Assembly: GCA_964641775.1 (NCBI GenBank)
Contig: CAZXLK010000002.1
Location: forward strand, 1-54,379
DNA from: CAIPFQ01 sp964641775
Lineage (GTDB): Bacteria > Chlamydiota > Chlamydiia > Chlamydiales > SM23-39
DNA: 54,379 bases
Reading direction: 5' to 3'
Position numbers and translations under genes: made by a program. Positions 16,570 through 24,149 of the stretch are shown here, one piece after another. The notes beneath the pieces are model-generated. The model did not search any database, was not told the DNA's origin, and worked only from the letters and a program-made list of their open reading frames with translations. Position 1 is the stretch's first letter; each line of letters begins with the position of its first letter.

Positions 16570-16625
16570 ACAAAATTCCTCAAATTGACATCTAATCTTT
16601 AGGTACTAAATAAGTTTTATTACTG

Positions 16626-17879
16626 CTAGTAAATTTCCAGATTCGGATAGCGCTCTTTGAGAGAAGCAATATATTCTTCTGTAATATTTTTACACGCGTT
16701 TATTCGGATTTCTTTCAACTTCGGGCACTTTTCTATTATTATGTCCAGGATTTCTGGGGTGATACCATCAGTCAGGGAAAATTCTAAGCTCGTTAGCTGA
16801 GGAAATCCTCTGGAAATAGTATCTGATGTAAAGTTGACAGAGCGAAACCTCGATTGGTCAAAACATAAGTGAGTCAGCCTAGGACAATTATCTGACAAAA
16901 TTTTGAATGTAGCTGCTTTGAAATCTTGCTTTGCAATCTCGGCCCTGACCAGATGTTCTCTGGGGACTGTAGGTTCAGTTTCGATCCAATTCTGCCAGAA
17001 ATTAATGTCTGCTGAATAGTCGGAAAAACCTTCTTTTTTTAAAAGATCAATAAATTTTAAAAAAGCATTAAAGCTTGGAGAATCTGATGACGGATTATAA
17101 TCTTCTGTTACAAAGCGACTTGTATAAACTGCAGGAATCATTTTAAAGCCATTCAAAAATTGAATCAAATCTATTCGTCTTTGATCAGCAGAATATTGTT
17201 CGTAAAGGAAGTTTACAGTAGTCCAAACTAACTCTTGTATTTTTTTTATATTCGGTGTGGCTGCGGGAACTTGCGCTCCGGGATTGTTAAGAAAATTTTT
17301 CCATAGTTCGAATATTTCAGGGTTTTGAAGGTATAGCCCATTTTTTTTATTAAGTAAATAATCTCCGATCATATCTAACACTTCGATATCGATATGACCA
17401 TTAAGATAATCTTGAGCTATTAAAAAATTGTTGAGTTTTCTATTAATAGCGGAGACATTTGAGACAAACTCATTTATATTAAGAGGCTTACGCTTTTCAA
17501 GGATTTGTAATATTTCAAGTGCATCTTTAACAACTTGTACAGAAATAATATCTACATTGATCTCTGTTGCTTCTTTATCATTTTCCAAACACGATCTGAT
17601 AAAACCGAATCTATTTGATATTCCTCTTGAAATCTCTACATCACCATCTTTGCAGTGGAGAATCAATGGTTTTTCAATGGGGTGGAACTTTCGATCATCT
17701 ATCAAACCACGCACTTCAGATTTTTCATAATCATTTAAATCAGACTTGTTTAAAACCTGATTACTCATATTTACAATCCGTTCATTCAATGCGGGATCGC
17801 TCCAATCATCTTCATTGATTCTCTCTTCTATTACATGGAATACATTTAGCACTCTATCGCTAGGGGCGGGAGCTGCCAT
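16626..17879 (-). CDS. BTB-LRR protein, paralogue 3
   Basis: A 417-residue paralogue, first of the three in transcription order. It lacks a stretch of about 8 residues (the MQGLDEKI region) just before the BTB strand LILHCKDGDVEISR and carries an extra Ile in NVDIISVQVV. The C-terminal LRRs read FPQLTSLEFSLTDGITPEIL and CPKLKEIRINACKNITEEYI. Differences between paralogues concentrate in the middle and in the solvent-facing LRR positions, as expected if they recognise different host targets. It starts 34 nt after the LRR gene and shares its strand. Confidence 0.7.
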   Translation of the reverse strand: MAAPAPSDRVLNVFHVIEERINEDDWSDPALNERIVNMSNQVLNKSDLNDYEKSEVRGLIDDRKFHPIEKPLILHCKDGDVEISRGISNRFGFIRSCLENDKEATEINVDIISVQVVKDALEILQILEKRKPLNINEFVSNVSAINRKLNNFLIAQDYLNGHIDIEVLDMIGDYLLNKKNGLYLQNPEIFELWKNFLNNPGAQVPAATPNIKKIQELVWTTVNFLYEQYSADQRRIDLIQFLNGFKMIPAVYTSRFVTEDYNPSSDSPSFNAFLKFIDLLKKEGFSDYSADINFWQNWIETEPTVPREHLVRAEIAKQDFKAATFKILSDNCPRLTHLCFDQSRFRSVNFTSDTISRGFPQLTSLEFSLTDGITPEILDIIIEKCPKLKEIRINACKNITEEYIASLKERYPNLEIY

Positions 17880-17913
17880 ACAAAATTCCTCAAATTGACA
17901 TCTAATCTTTTAA

Positions 17914-18480
17914 TTACCACAGGATATTTTTGCAGCGCAAGATTTGCAGATGCGCCGGCTGGATGAGTTTCGAAATGGAAGAATCTTGGGTATCGATGGT
18001 TTCCAGTTGAATGAACTTGTTCATTTCCATGCAAAAGGCAGGGACATTGTGGAAGACAAAAAGCCCCCCCAGCCCAAGTTTTTTCAAATGTTTTGTGTGA
18101 GATTGTAAAGGTCTAAAGTCTAATAGACTAGAGCAGTAGCTTAGATCGATTTGTTGAATGGGTAAACTCCGGATCCCTTGAATATTATTTAATGTATAGC
18201 ATCGAGTCAGAGTAAGATGGTTCAGTGTCTTTAATTTTTCGATACCGGATAGATCGATCAATCCATGACAATGATTGAGAGTAAGGTTGGTAACAGAGGG
18301 CAAAAGTGATAAATTACTTGGCAAATGTTGCAAATATACAGCTTTAGATAGATCCATTGTGTTGATTACTTCCGCTTCAGTTTTGGGGATAGAGGTGATC
18401 TCTTTTTCCAAATCCTCAATGCTTATGGCGGAGTCTTGCACCTTTAAAACACAGTTGTGGATGGAAACGGGCGGGTTCAT
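17914..18480 (-). CDS. Leucine-rich repeat protein, coupled to the NTase-fold gene
   Basis: A 188-residue protein starting at the ATG at 18480, which overlaps the upstream gene's TGA (ATGA). After a 50-residue helical start come LRRs of about 21-23 residues: LPSVTNLTLNHCHGLIDLSG, LKTLNHLTLTRCYTLNNIQG, LPIQQIDLSYCSSLLDFRPL, and weaker later units. The repeats use the L-x-x-L-x-L-x-x-C pattern found in AMN1/F-box-type LRRs. There is no BTB domain and no signal peptide. Because it is translationally coupled to the nucleotidyltransferase-fold gene, it may act as its partner or chaperone-like subunit; alternatively it is a second effector. Confidence 0.68.
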   Translation of the reverse strand: MNPPVSIHNCVLKVQDSAISIEDLEKEITSIPKTEAEVINTMDLSKAVYLQHLPSNLSLLPSVTNLTLNHCHGLIDLSGIEKLKTLNHLTLTRCYTLNNIQGIRSLPIQQIDLSYCSSLLDFRPLQSHTKHLKKLGLGGLFVFHNVPAFCMEMNKFIQLETIDTQDSSISKLIQPAHLQILRCKNILW

Positions 18481-20552
18481 AGAACAGCCACTGGGGAGCT
18501 GATTACATCTTGCCATAAAGAATAGAGCAAGAGATCGGAAGGTGTCTCTTCTGCAGGTGATGGAATAATCCCGGCTGTAACTGACAGATTGTATACTCCC
18601 ATAGTAAATTCTTCCACTTGGGCATTGAACTTGGAAATCGCATCAACTGTGTCCAAGCCATATTGTTTCAGTGTTATCTCCCGACTTTTTTCATGGCATC
18701 CTCGAACCTCCGGATTAGAATTTAATCCACATCTAGCTCTCAATATAGCATCAACGCCTGAGTGCGCCAAGATAGGTAATCCCTGAGTATCAAGATTTCT
18801 AGTAGGTCCGGCTAAAGTTCCTAAGATACTCACCATTTGAATGTAGAGATCTTCAGGTAAAATCGGCTCTTCCATCTGAAACCTTTTGATCGTTTCTTCA
18901 TTTTTTCTCATAGTTATGTCTACTATATTTTCGATTTCGCTTCGAGGGGTCGATGGATTGGCTTTGACAAGCGCATCGATGAGCAAGAATCTCGTGGTTA
19001 CCGCATTGAGGACCCGTTGTCTTTTCACTTGCTCCATGTCAGCTGCCATTTGATAAGCTCTAGTAATCTCTGTCATTAAGAGGGGATCTAACGGGAGATT
19101 GCCTTTGATCTTGCTGTCTTTTTGATATTTATATAAAATTGTCAATGCACTTCCCAATGCTCTTTCACTATATTTGGATTGGCCGAAGAGAGCTTTTTGC
19201 AGACCCACCAGGGTGCTATTTCCTTGAACTTCGTGTTGAAAGTGATTGCGGTACATAGCAAGGTTTTCAATCGAAGAGATCACTTCTTGAAGCTCGCTGC
19301 TCATAGTTCGCTGTTCTTCTCCTAGGTAAATGCCTGTTAACGCCAGTTCTTGCAATTGACTCTCTTCAGGAGTCTCTTCATAGATGGACCGAACCTCTTT
19401 TTGATATGTTTCAATAGATCTTTGATGTTTTTGTCCTCCTTTCACATCGCATATTTTTTTGAAGGTTCCTTGGGCATTATATCCTTCATCAAAAAATTGC
19501 GTCCTTAAAAGAGCTAAAGAGGCAATGCGGATGCTCAACTCTTCTTTTATTTGTATATAGTCTTTGCGACTACTGAGTCCGGGATCTCGCGCTACCATTT
19601 CATTTAATTCCTTCAATTTTGCATGGGCTTGATCCATCGCCTCCCCGAGTTTTAAAACTACTCTTGCCTTATAGGTCATTTTTGCAACATCCTCTGGACA
19701 AGATAGATTTTCAGCTACCAAATGACTTTCTTTTTGAATGGATCTCGCCAAGCATTTTGCTTGTACCAATGTTTGGGATAAAGTGGTTAGAAGCTCTATG
19801 GAGACACTATGCATGAACTTCTCTTCCAAGGACTTCCATTCTTTAGATTGCGGGTCATGCTGCCGAAACAATTGAAAAACAGCTCCGTTCAATTCAAGAT
19901 TGGAATAGAGGCTTTTCCCTAAATCTGTTTGCAAGTAAGATTCCGTGTTGCAAGAAGCCCCCGGATGATTCAAATAGCTTTCAGTATCTAGAAGCTCTCC
20001 TGATAATTTGTTAAATTTACCGAAAAAAATCGCATCAAACATGATTTTTTCTAAACTTTGCATCTTTTCAGGGGTGCCCTTAGATGCAACATAGACGATA
20101 TCTACATCAGAATTCCATCCCGGAGTCCCATAAGCCAGATAGCCGCCCGGCGGATCAATACCTACCCTTTTTAAAGCCCCCATGCAAAGATTCGTCACTT
20201 TGTCGATGATTTCTCCCCGCACCTGTTCTATAGAGCGGCCGGAGGCTCCAGGAGCCGCCATACTACTTCCCTTTTCTTCCTTTAATGTTTTCCATCCTAC
20301 GTCCTTAAGCAATTCAATGAGTGCATGTTCCTCAGATACCAATTGATTCAACTCTTTCATTTCATTAGGACAGTGAGTCGTTAAGAATTCGATCATTTGG
20401 GAGGACATTTTTGAGAATGTCGCATCAGGATTTTCAACTATCTGAACTAATTCATCTCTTATTTGTTCAGGAGAGACTCTATCATCGCCTTTTAAAGGAA
20501 TGGGTTTCTCAGGAAGTGGAGACGGACCTTCGATACCACCTATCGAATCCAT
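18477..20552 (-). CDS. Large protein with a nucleotidyltransferase-like motif, candidate effector
   Basis: A 691-residue protein with no overall match that I recognise. Residues 136-154 read GGYLAYGTPGWNSDVDIVY, which fits the Pol-beta superfamily nucleotidyltransferase motif (hG-x-x-x-x-x-SD-h-D-h), with Asp149 and Asp151 as the likely metal ligands. A third acidic residue may lie in NLELNGAVFQLF (about 215). The remainder is alpha-helical, Gln/Glu-rich and without membrane spans or a signal peptide. The start has a good ribosome-binding site (gaggga). It heads an apparent operon with an LRR protein and three BTB-LRR proteins, so a role as a secreted nucleotidyl-transferring effector is possible but unproven; a substrate cannot be named. 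Confidence 0.55.
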   Translation of the reverse strand: MDSIGGIEGPSPLPEKPIPLKGDDRVSPEQIRDELVQIVENPDATFSKMSSQMIEFLTTHCPNEMKELNQLVSEEHALIELLKDVGWKTLKEEKGSSMAAPGASGRSIEQVRGEIIDKVTNLCMGALKRVGIDPPGGYLAYGTPGWNSDVDIVYVASKGTPEKMQSLEKIMFDAIFFGKFNKLSGELLDTESYLNHPGASCNTESYLQTDLGKSLYSNLELNGAVFQLFRQHDPQSKEWKSLEEKFMHSVSIELLTTLSQTLVQAKCLARSIQKESHLVAENLSCPEDVAKMTYKARVVLKLGEAMDQAHAKLKELNEMVARDPGLSSRKDYIQIKEELSIRIASLALLRTQFFDEGYNAQGTFKKICDVKGGQKHQRSIETYQKEVRSIYEETPEESQLQELALTGIYLGEEQRTMSSELQEVISSIENLAMYRNHFQHEVQGNSTLVGLQKALFGQSKYSERALGSALTILYKYQKDSKIKGNLPLDPLLMTEITRAYQMAADMEQVKRQRVLNAVTTRFLLIDALVKANPSTPRSEIENIVDITMRKNEETIKRFQMEEPILPEDLYIQMVSILGTLAGPTRNLDTQGLPILAHSGVDAILRARCGLNSNPEVRGCHEKSREITLKQYGLDTVDAISKFNAQVEEFTMGVYNLSVTAGIIPSPAEETPSDLLLYSLWQDVISSPVAVL

Positions 20553-20661
20553 GGCGATTCTCCCTCATCCTTTTGATCTATACTCCAGGCCATGCAGGAT
20601 TAAATAAATTCTTGTCAATGTTTTCTTAACGACTTGGGTAGACGAAATAGGAAATAGCCTC

Positions 20662-20689
20662 TTGCAATGTAACATATTTCTGTTACAAT
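20662..20689 (+). promoter_or_regulatory. Toxin-antitoxin promoter with overlapping operator palindrome
   Basis: TTGCAA (20662-20667) and TACAAT (20684-20689) lie 16 bp apart, and the -10 is extended (TGT before TACAAT). A perfect inverted repeat, TGTAACA (20668-20674) and TGTTACA (20681-20687), occupies the spacer and half of the -10, where a bound HTH antitoxin would block RNA polymerase. The -10 ends only 9 nt before the toxin ATG, so the transcript would have almost no leader. Confidence 0.7.
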
Positions 20690-20698
20690 ATATAGGCT

Positions 20699-21082
20699 AT
20701 GAAGGAAAGAATCGCCTATAAAGGGTCGGATTTTACTATCGAATGGTATTTTGACAAAGCAATGAATAGCCAACCTCTTGAGTATTTCTTAGGACTAAAT
20801 GAACATAGGCAAGATCAGGTATTGAAACTCTTCAAGCTCATGGGTGATCGAGGAAAAATTCATAATATTACTAAATTCAGGAATGAGGGAGATGGGATCT
20901 ATGCATTTAAGCCGAAACCTGATCGATTTTTATGTTTTTTCTGTAAGGGGAAAAAAATTGTGATTACGAACGGATTCGAAAAAAAGCAAGATAAACTACC
21001 CAAGTCGGAAAAAGATAAAGCTTTATTAGCTAAGAAAAATTATGACACAAGAGTAGAGGAAGGAACATATTATGGAACATGA
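20699..21082 (+). CDS. higB: RelE/HigB-type toxin (Gp49-like family)
   Basis: A basic 127-residue protein that resembles phage Gp49-like/HigB toxins: FYFDKA-type start (EWYFDKAMNSQPLEYF), KLFKLMGDRG, ITKFRNEGDGIYAFKPKPDR and FFCKGKKIVITNGFEKKQDK. Such toxins are ribosome-dependent mRNA interferases with the RelE fold; the Lys/Arg-rich strand and the KKQ-KLP segment (about 100-105) are typical. It is followed, with 11 bp of overlap, by an HTH antitoxin gene, the toxin-first order of higBA. There is no Shine-Dalgarno of usual spacing before the ATG. The strong promoter just upstream has an operator palindrome. Confidence 0.85.
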   Translation: MKERIAYKGSDFTIEWYFDKAMNSQPLEYFLGLNEHRQDQVLKLFKLMGDRGKIHNITKFRNEGDGIYAFKPKPDRFLCFFCKGKKIVITNGFEKKQDKLPKSEKDKALLAKKNYDTRVEEGTYYGT

Positions 21083-21440
21083 CTCTCTTTCTACTTTTAA
21101 TCGTTTAATGAAAGACCCAAAACGTCGTCGAAAATTTGAAGAAGAGTATCGACAACTTGTACTTGTAGAAATCCTCATTCCTATTCTTGAAAGAAGCGAA
21201 ATCCCGGTAAGGACTTTAGCAAAGACTGCAGGCATATCTCCAACAATTATTCAAGAGATCAAAACAGGAAAAAAAGAAGGAATTTCCTACCTCACGTTTT
21301 TATCTATTCTTGAAGCGCTCGGATATAAAGCAAAAATTCAGATCACAAAACTTCAAAAACCAAGAATTCGATCCCGGCCACCTAAAAAAAGACAGCAAGC
21401 ACGAAGATCTCGAAAACACAAAACTCCAACCATGCTTTGA
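21072..21440 (+). CDS. higA: HTH antitoxin (HigA/XRE type)
   Basis: A 122-residue protein with a helix-turn-helix of the XRE class (about residues 45-85: IPVRTLAKTAGISPTIIQEI ... YLTFLSILEALGYKAKIQI). The N-terminal helix would contact the toxin. The C-terminus is strongly basic (RSRPPKKRQQARRSRKHK), which is unusual for a HigA and may add DNA or RNA binding. It overlaps the toxin gene by 11 bp, with a ribosome-binding site (gaggaagga) inside the toxin's last codons. It probably neutralises HigB and represses the shared promoter through the palindrome at 20668-20687. Confidence 0.85.
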   Translation: MEHDSLSTFNRLMKDPKRRRKFEEEYRQLVLVEILIPILERSEIPVRTLAKTAGISPTIIQEIKTGKKEGISYLTFLSILEALGYKAKIQITKLQKPRIRSRPPKKRQQARRSRKHKTPTML

Positions 21441-21514
21441 TTTGAAGGAATCTTATGATTCCCGAACTTACATACTATAACGTGCACGATTGTGATGCTT
21501 TCCATCAATGACTT

Positions 21515-21523
21515 TGCTATCAT
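21515..21523 (+). promoter_or_regulatory. Extended -10 element before ispD
   Basis: TGC-TATCAT is an extended -10 (TGn plus hexamer) ending 8 nt before the ATG at 21532. No good -35 is seen at 17 bp. If it is used, the ispD mRNA is leaderless or nearly so, which also favours the ATG at 21532 over the one at 21508. Confidence 0.35.
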
Positions 21524-21531
21524 GCACTGTT

Positions 21532-22245
21532 ATGTATCAAGGGTATCGAATTGGCGCTGTTTTGTTAATGGGTGGGGAGGGCAAGAGGTTTGGCAAGAAG
21601 ACTCCCAAACAATTATGCCTGCTTGAAGGCCAGCCGATTTATCGCTATCCGTTGAAAACGTTCAGGGATTTGGGAATTTTTGATGAAATTGTGTTGGTTT
21701 GTCATCCGGAGTGGCAAGTCCAAGAAGAAGGTGTGGGGATTGTAGAGGGGGGAGCTACAAGGCAAGAATCTTCAAGTGCCGGAATTTTGGGGTTGGAAAA
21801 GGCGCCGGAAATTGTCCTCATTCATGATGCGGTGCGGCCATTTGTGAGCAAGGAGATTATTTTAAAAAATTTGGAGGCGGCCATTCGGTGGGGAGCTTGC
21901 AATACTTGCATTCCGACTGTAGATACATTAGTTCATGTCCCGGAAAGAAATTGGATAGAAAAAATTCCAAAACGGGAAGAATTTTTGCGGGGGCAAACTC
22001 CTCAAACATTTCGCTATGATTGGATCCGGGCGGCACATGAAAAAACAAAACGGAAAAATGCTACAGATGATTGCAGTTTGGTTTTGGATTTGGGCAAAAA
22101 GATTGCAGTAGTTTCGGGATCGGAAGAAAATTTTAAAATTACTTCGGAATTTGATTTGGAGCTTGCGGCCTTATTGCTGCGTCGTAAATCGTATCGACCA
22201 GATTCCTCCTGCACAAACCAGGCAAATTCCAATAGTTTTGGCTAG
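21532..22245 (+). CDS. ispD: 2-C-methyl-D-erythritol 4-phosphate cytidylyltransferase
   Basis: This enzyme couples MEP with CTP to form CDP-ME in the non-mevalonate isoprenoid pathway. The 237-residue product shows the family's landmarks: AVLLMGGEGKRFG-KTPKQ at the N-terminus (CTP-binding loop), VLIHDAVRPFVS near residue 100, CIPTVDTLVHV and FLRGQTPQTFRYDWI, and a C-terminal NFKITSEFDLELA. In the nucleotide loop the usual AAG is MGG. An upstream in-frame ATG at 21508 would add eight residues (MTLLSCTV) with no family counterpart. The gene stands alone between the toxin-antitoxin module and a convergent MFS transporter, 10 bp apart at the stops. Confidence 0.93.
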   Translation: MYQGYRIGAVLLMGGEGKRFGKKTPKQLCLLEGQPIYRYPLKTFRDLGIFDEIVLVCHPEWQVQEEGVGIVEGGATRQESSSAGILGLEKAPEIVLIHDAVRPFVSKEIILKNLEAAIRWGACNTCIPTVDTLVHVPERNWIEKIPKREEFLRGQTPQTFRYDWIRAAHEKTKRKNATDDCSLVLDLGKKIAVVSGSEENFKITSEFDLELAALLLRRKSYRPDSSCTNQANSNSFG

Positions 22246-22255
22246 ATGGATGCAT

Positions 22256-23479
22256 TTACTCTTTATAACAGATCAAGAAATAGAAGAGGCAAATGGCAAT
22301 GATCGCAGCACCTAGTAAAAGCGGTGCATAGAGATTCCAGCCGGCAAGAGGGCCTGCTGCAAGAGGCGAGACGATCTGGCCAATTGCCCACATAGACGCC
22401 GTAGCGCCCAATACTCTTCCCTGCATTTGTTCTGAAGCTCTTAAAGACAATATTGAGCCAAGGTTAACCCATGCTAAAGCGCCTCCTGTTAGAGAAATCG
22501 GAATCACAATCCAATAGGGCCAAAGAGTTGCGGGCCAAACAAAAATCGCAACTCCAATCGTGGAGAGCAAAAGTCCAAACGCGATCAAATTCCGAAGCGA
22601 AAAATATCCAATGAGTTCCTTATTGACAAAAGTGGAAATAAAAAACCAAAGGATCGCCATATAGGCAAAAATATCTCCGATTTTATCTGCGCCAAGAGAA
22701 AACCTTTGAACAAGAAATGTTGGAGAAAAAATAAGAAAAAAGGCCCAGCCGATAGAGAAAATCAAATATGTCATTAAGAGGGTTCGCAAAGTAGAATGAT
22801 TAAAAACGAGCCGGATGTCTTTGAAGGTTTTTAATAATCCCTCATCTTTTGATTTTCTTACAAAAGTCTCTTCAAAAAAGAAATAAATGGCAAAGAAGTT
22901 GATCAGGGCAGCGATTGCGGCAAAAATAAATGCGCCGCTGCCAAAGAGCCAATCAGGATTGGCAAGCTTGCCCCCTACCCAAGGCCCGGCAACAAAGCCC
23001 AGTCCCCCTGCGCCTTGGACAATTCCAAAAGCTTTTACTCGGGAATGCTCTTCTGTTAAATCGGCTGCAGCTGTTAGGGCAAGCCCTGAATTTCCCGAAC
23101 AAAAACCGGTTAAAATCCTTCCCAAAAAAAGAAAAGTAAGGCTTTGCAAATAAAGACTTACGGCCATTAGCACATAGCCAAAAATGCTAAAGCCAATCGT
23201 CCATAAAAATATTTTATATCTTCCATAATAATCTGCAAGCGCCCCTGCAAAGGGAGCGCCGAAAAATTGAGCAATTCCAAAAAAGGCAAATATAAGTCCA
23301 AGAACTGTTGTCTTTTCTCCAAAAGTAGCATCCGGTGCGAAAAAATTGAGATTCGGATTGAGAAGAAGTGGGGCCAATACCGGAAATACAATGGAAAAGC
23401 CGACTAAATCAAGGGTATAGGTAAGAAGAATTGTTAAAAACGTGCGGTAATTGCGGGGAGAGCGAAACATCGAATTCAT
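22256..23479 (-). CDS. MFS drug:proton antiporter-type transporter
   Basis: A 407-residue membrane protein with about 12 predicted transmembrane segments. Loop 2-3 has motif A (GALADYYGRYKIFL, about 78-91), and helix 5 carries the antiporter motif C (GAGGLGFVAGPWVGG, about 151-165), placing it with DHA1/TetA-like exporters. The middle loop holds a charged insertion (ETFVRKSKDEGLLKTFKDIR). The substrate is not readable. Its ATG overlaps the stop of the upstream acireductone-dioxygenase-like gene (ATGA), so the two are translated together; export of, or protection from, a small product linked to that enzyme is one possibility. Confidence 0.88.
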   Translation of the reverse strand: MNSMFRSPRNYRTFLTILLTYTLDLVGFSIVFPVLAPLLLNPNLNFFAPDATFGEKTTVLGLIFAFFGIAQFFGAPFAGALADYYGRYKIFLWTIGFSIFGYVLMAVSLYLQSLTFLFLGRILTGFCSGNSGLALTAAADLTEEHSRVKAFGIVQGAGGLGFVAGPWVGGKLANPDWLFGSGAFIFAAIAALINFFAIYFFFEETFVRKSKDEGLLKTFKDIRLVFNHSTLRTLLMTYLIFSIGWAFFLIFSPTFLVQRFSLGADKIGDIFAYMAILWFFISTFVNKELIGYFSLRNLIAFGLLLSTIGVAIFVWPATLWPYWIVIPISLTGGALAWVNLGSILSLRASEQMQGRVLGATASMWAIGQIVSPLAAGPLAGWNLYAPLLLGAAIIAICLFYFLICYKE

Positions 23480-24057
23480 AACTGCCGAGAAAAATTTTCT
23501 GAGATCAAATCCCCTGTAAAATAGGCAATCCAGCCCTCAGGTTTTGTAAAAAACCGAATGGCTGTGAAAAAAGGCTCCTCTCCCATGTCAAACCAATGGC
23601 GATAGTTTTCCGGCACGCTAATTAAATCTCCTTTTTCACAAAGCACCGAATAGACTTTTGCCCCCACATGCAAAAAGAAATGTCCCGAGCCTTCCACAAA
23701 AAAACGGATCTCCGGTTCATTATGAATATGCTCATTTAAGAATTTTTGCCTCAACGTTTCCTTATTTGGATTGTTGGGCAACATGCGCAAAACATCAACT
23801 GCTAGGAAGCCATTTGCTTCTTTTAAAAGTTGAATATCATGAGAATAAGCCTCCAAAATCTCTTCAGAGCTAGAAGTTGGGGCAAGATGCTCGCAAGCCT
23901 CCCATTGCTCGAATCTAACGCCAATTCCATCTAAAAAATAAGCAATTGATTTTGGATCAGTTGATTCTTCCAACAATACAAATGTAGCATCATCATAAAC
24001 TTTAAGCTGCGATGCATGAAGAGAAAAAACGCTTAAGAAAAGGATGGCTATTTTCAT
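23476..24057 (-). CDS. Acireductone dioxygenase family protein with a signal peptide
   Basis: The 193-residue product matches acireductone dioxygenase, the Ni/Fe cupin of methionine salvage. KFLNEHIHNEPEIRFFVEGS gives metal ligands His110, His112 and Glu116, and NYRHWFDMGEEPFF gives His154; FTKPEGWIAYFTGD follows as in the family. What is unusual is the N-terminus: MKIAILFLSVFSLHA-SQ reads as a cleavable signal peptide, whereas the known enzyme is cytoplasmic. The ATG at 24057 is preferred to a TTG nine codons upstream. No other methionine-salvage gene is in the window. Coupling to an MFS exporter suggests a non-canonical, possibly periplasmic or secreted role. Confidence 0.85.
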   Translation of the reverse strand: MKIAILFLSVFSLHASQLKVYDDATFVLLEESTDPKSIAYFLDGIGVRFEQWEACEHLAPTSSSEEILEAYSHDIQLLKEANGFLAVDVLRMLPNNPNKETLRQKFLNEHIHNEPEIRFFVEGSGHFFLHVGAKVYSVLCEKGDLISVPENYRHWFDMGEEPFFTAIRFFTKPEGWIAYFTGDLISENFSRQL

Positions 24058-24149
24058 TGAGATATAGCTTCTCACACTTTGCAAAAAATTTTCAAGTTAC
24101 AAAATAAAAATGGAAATCTATACTTGCCTGCCAACTTGGAGGTTTTTCT

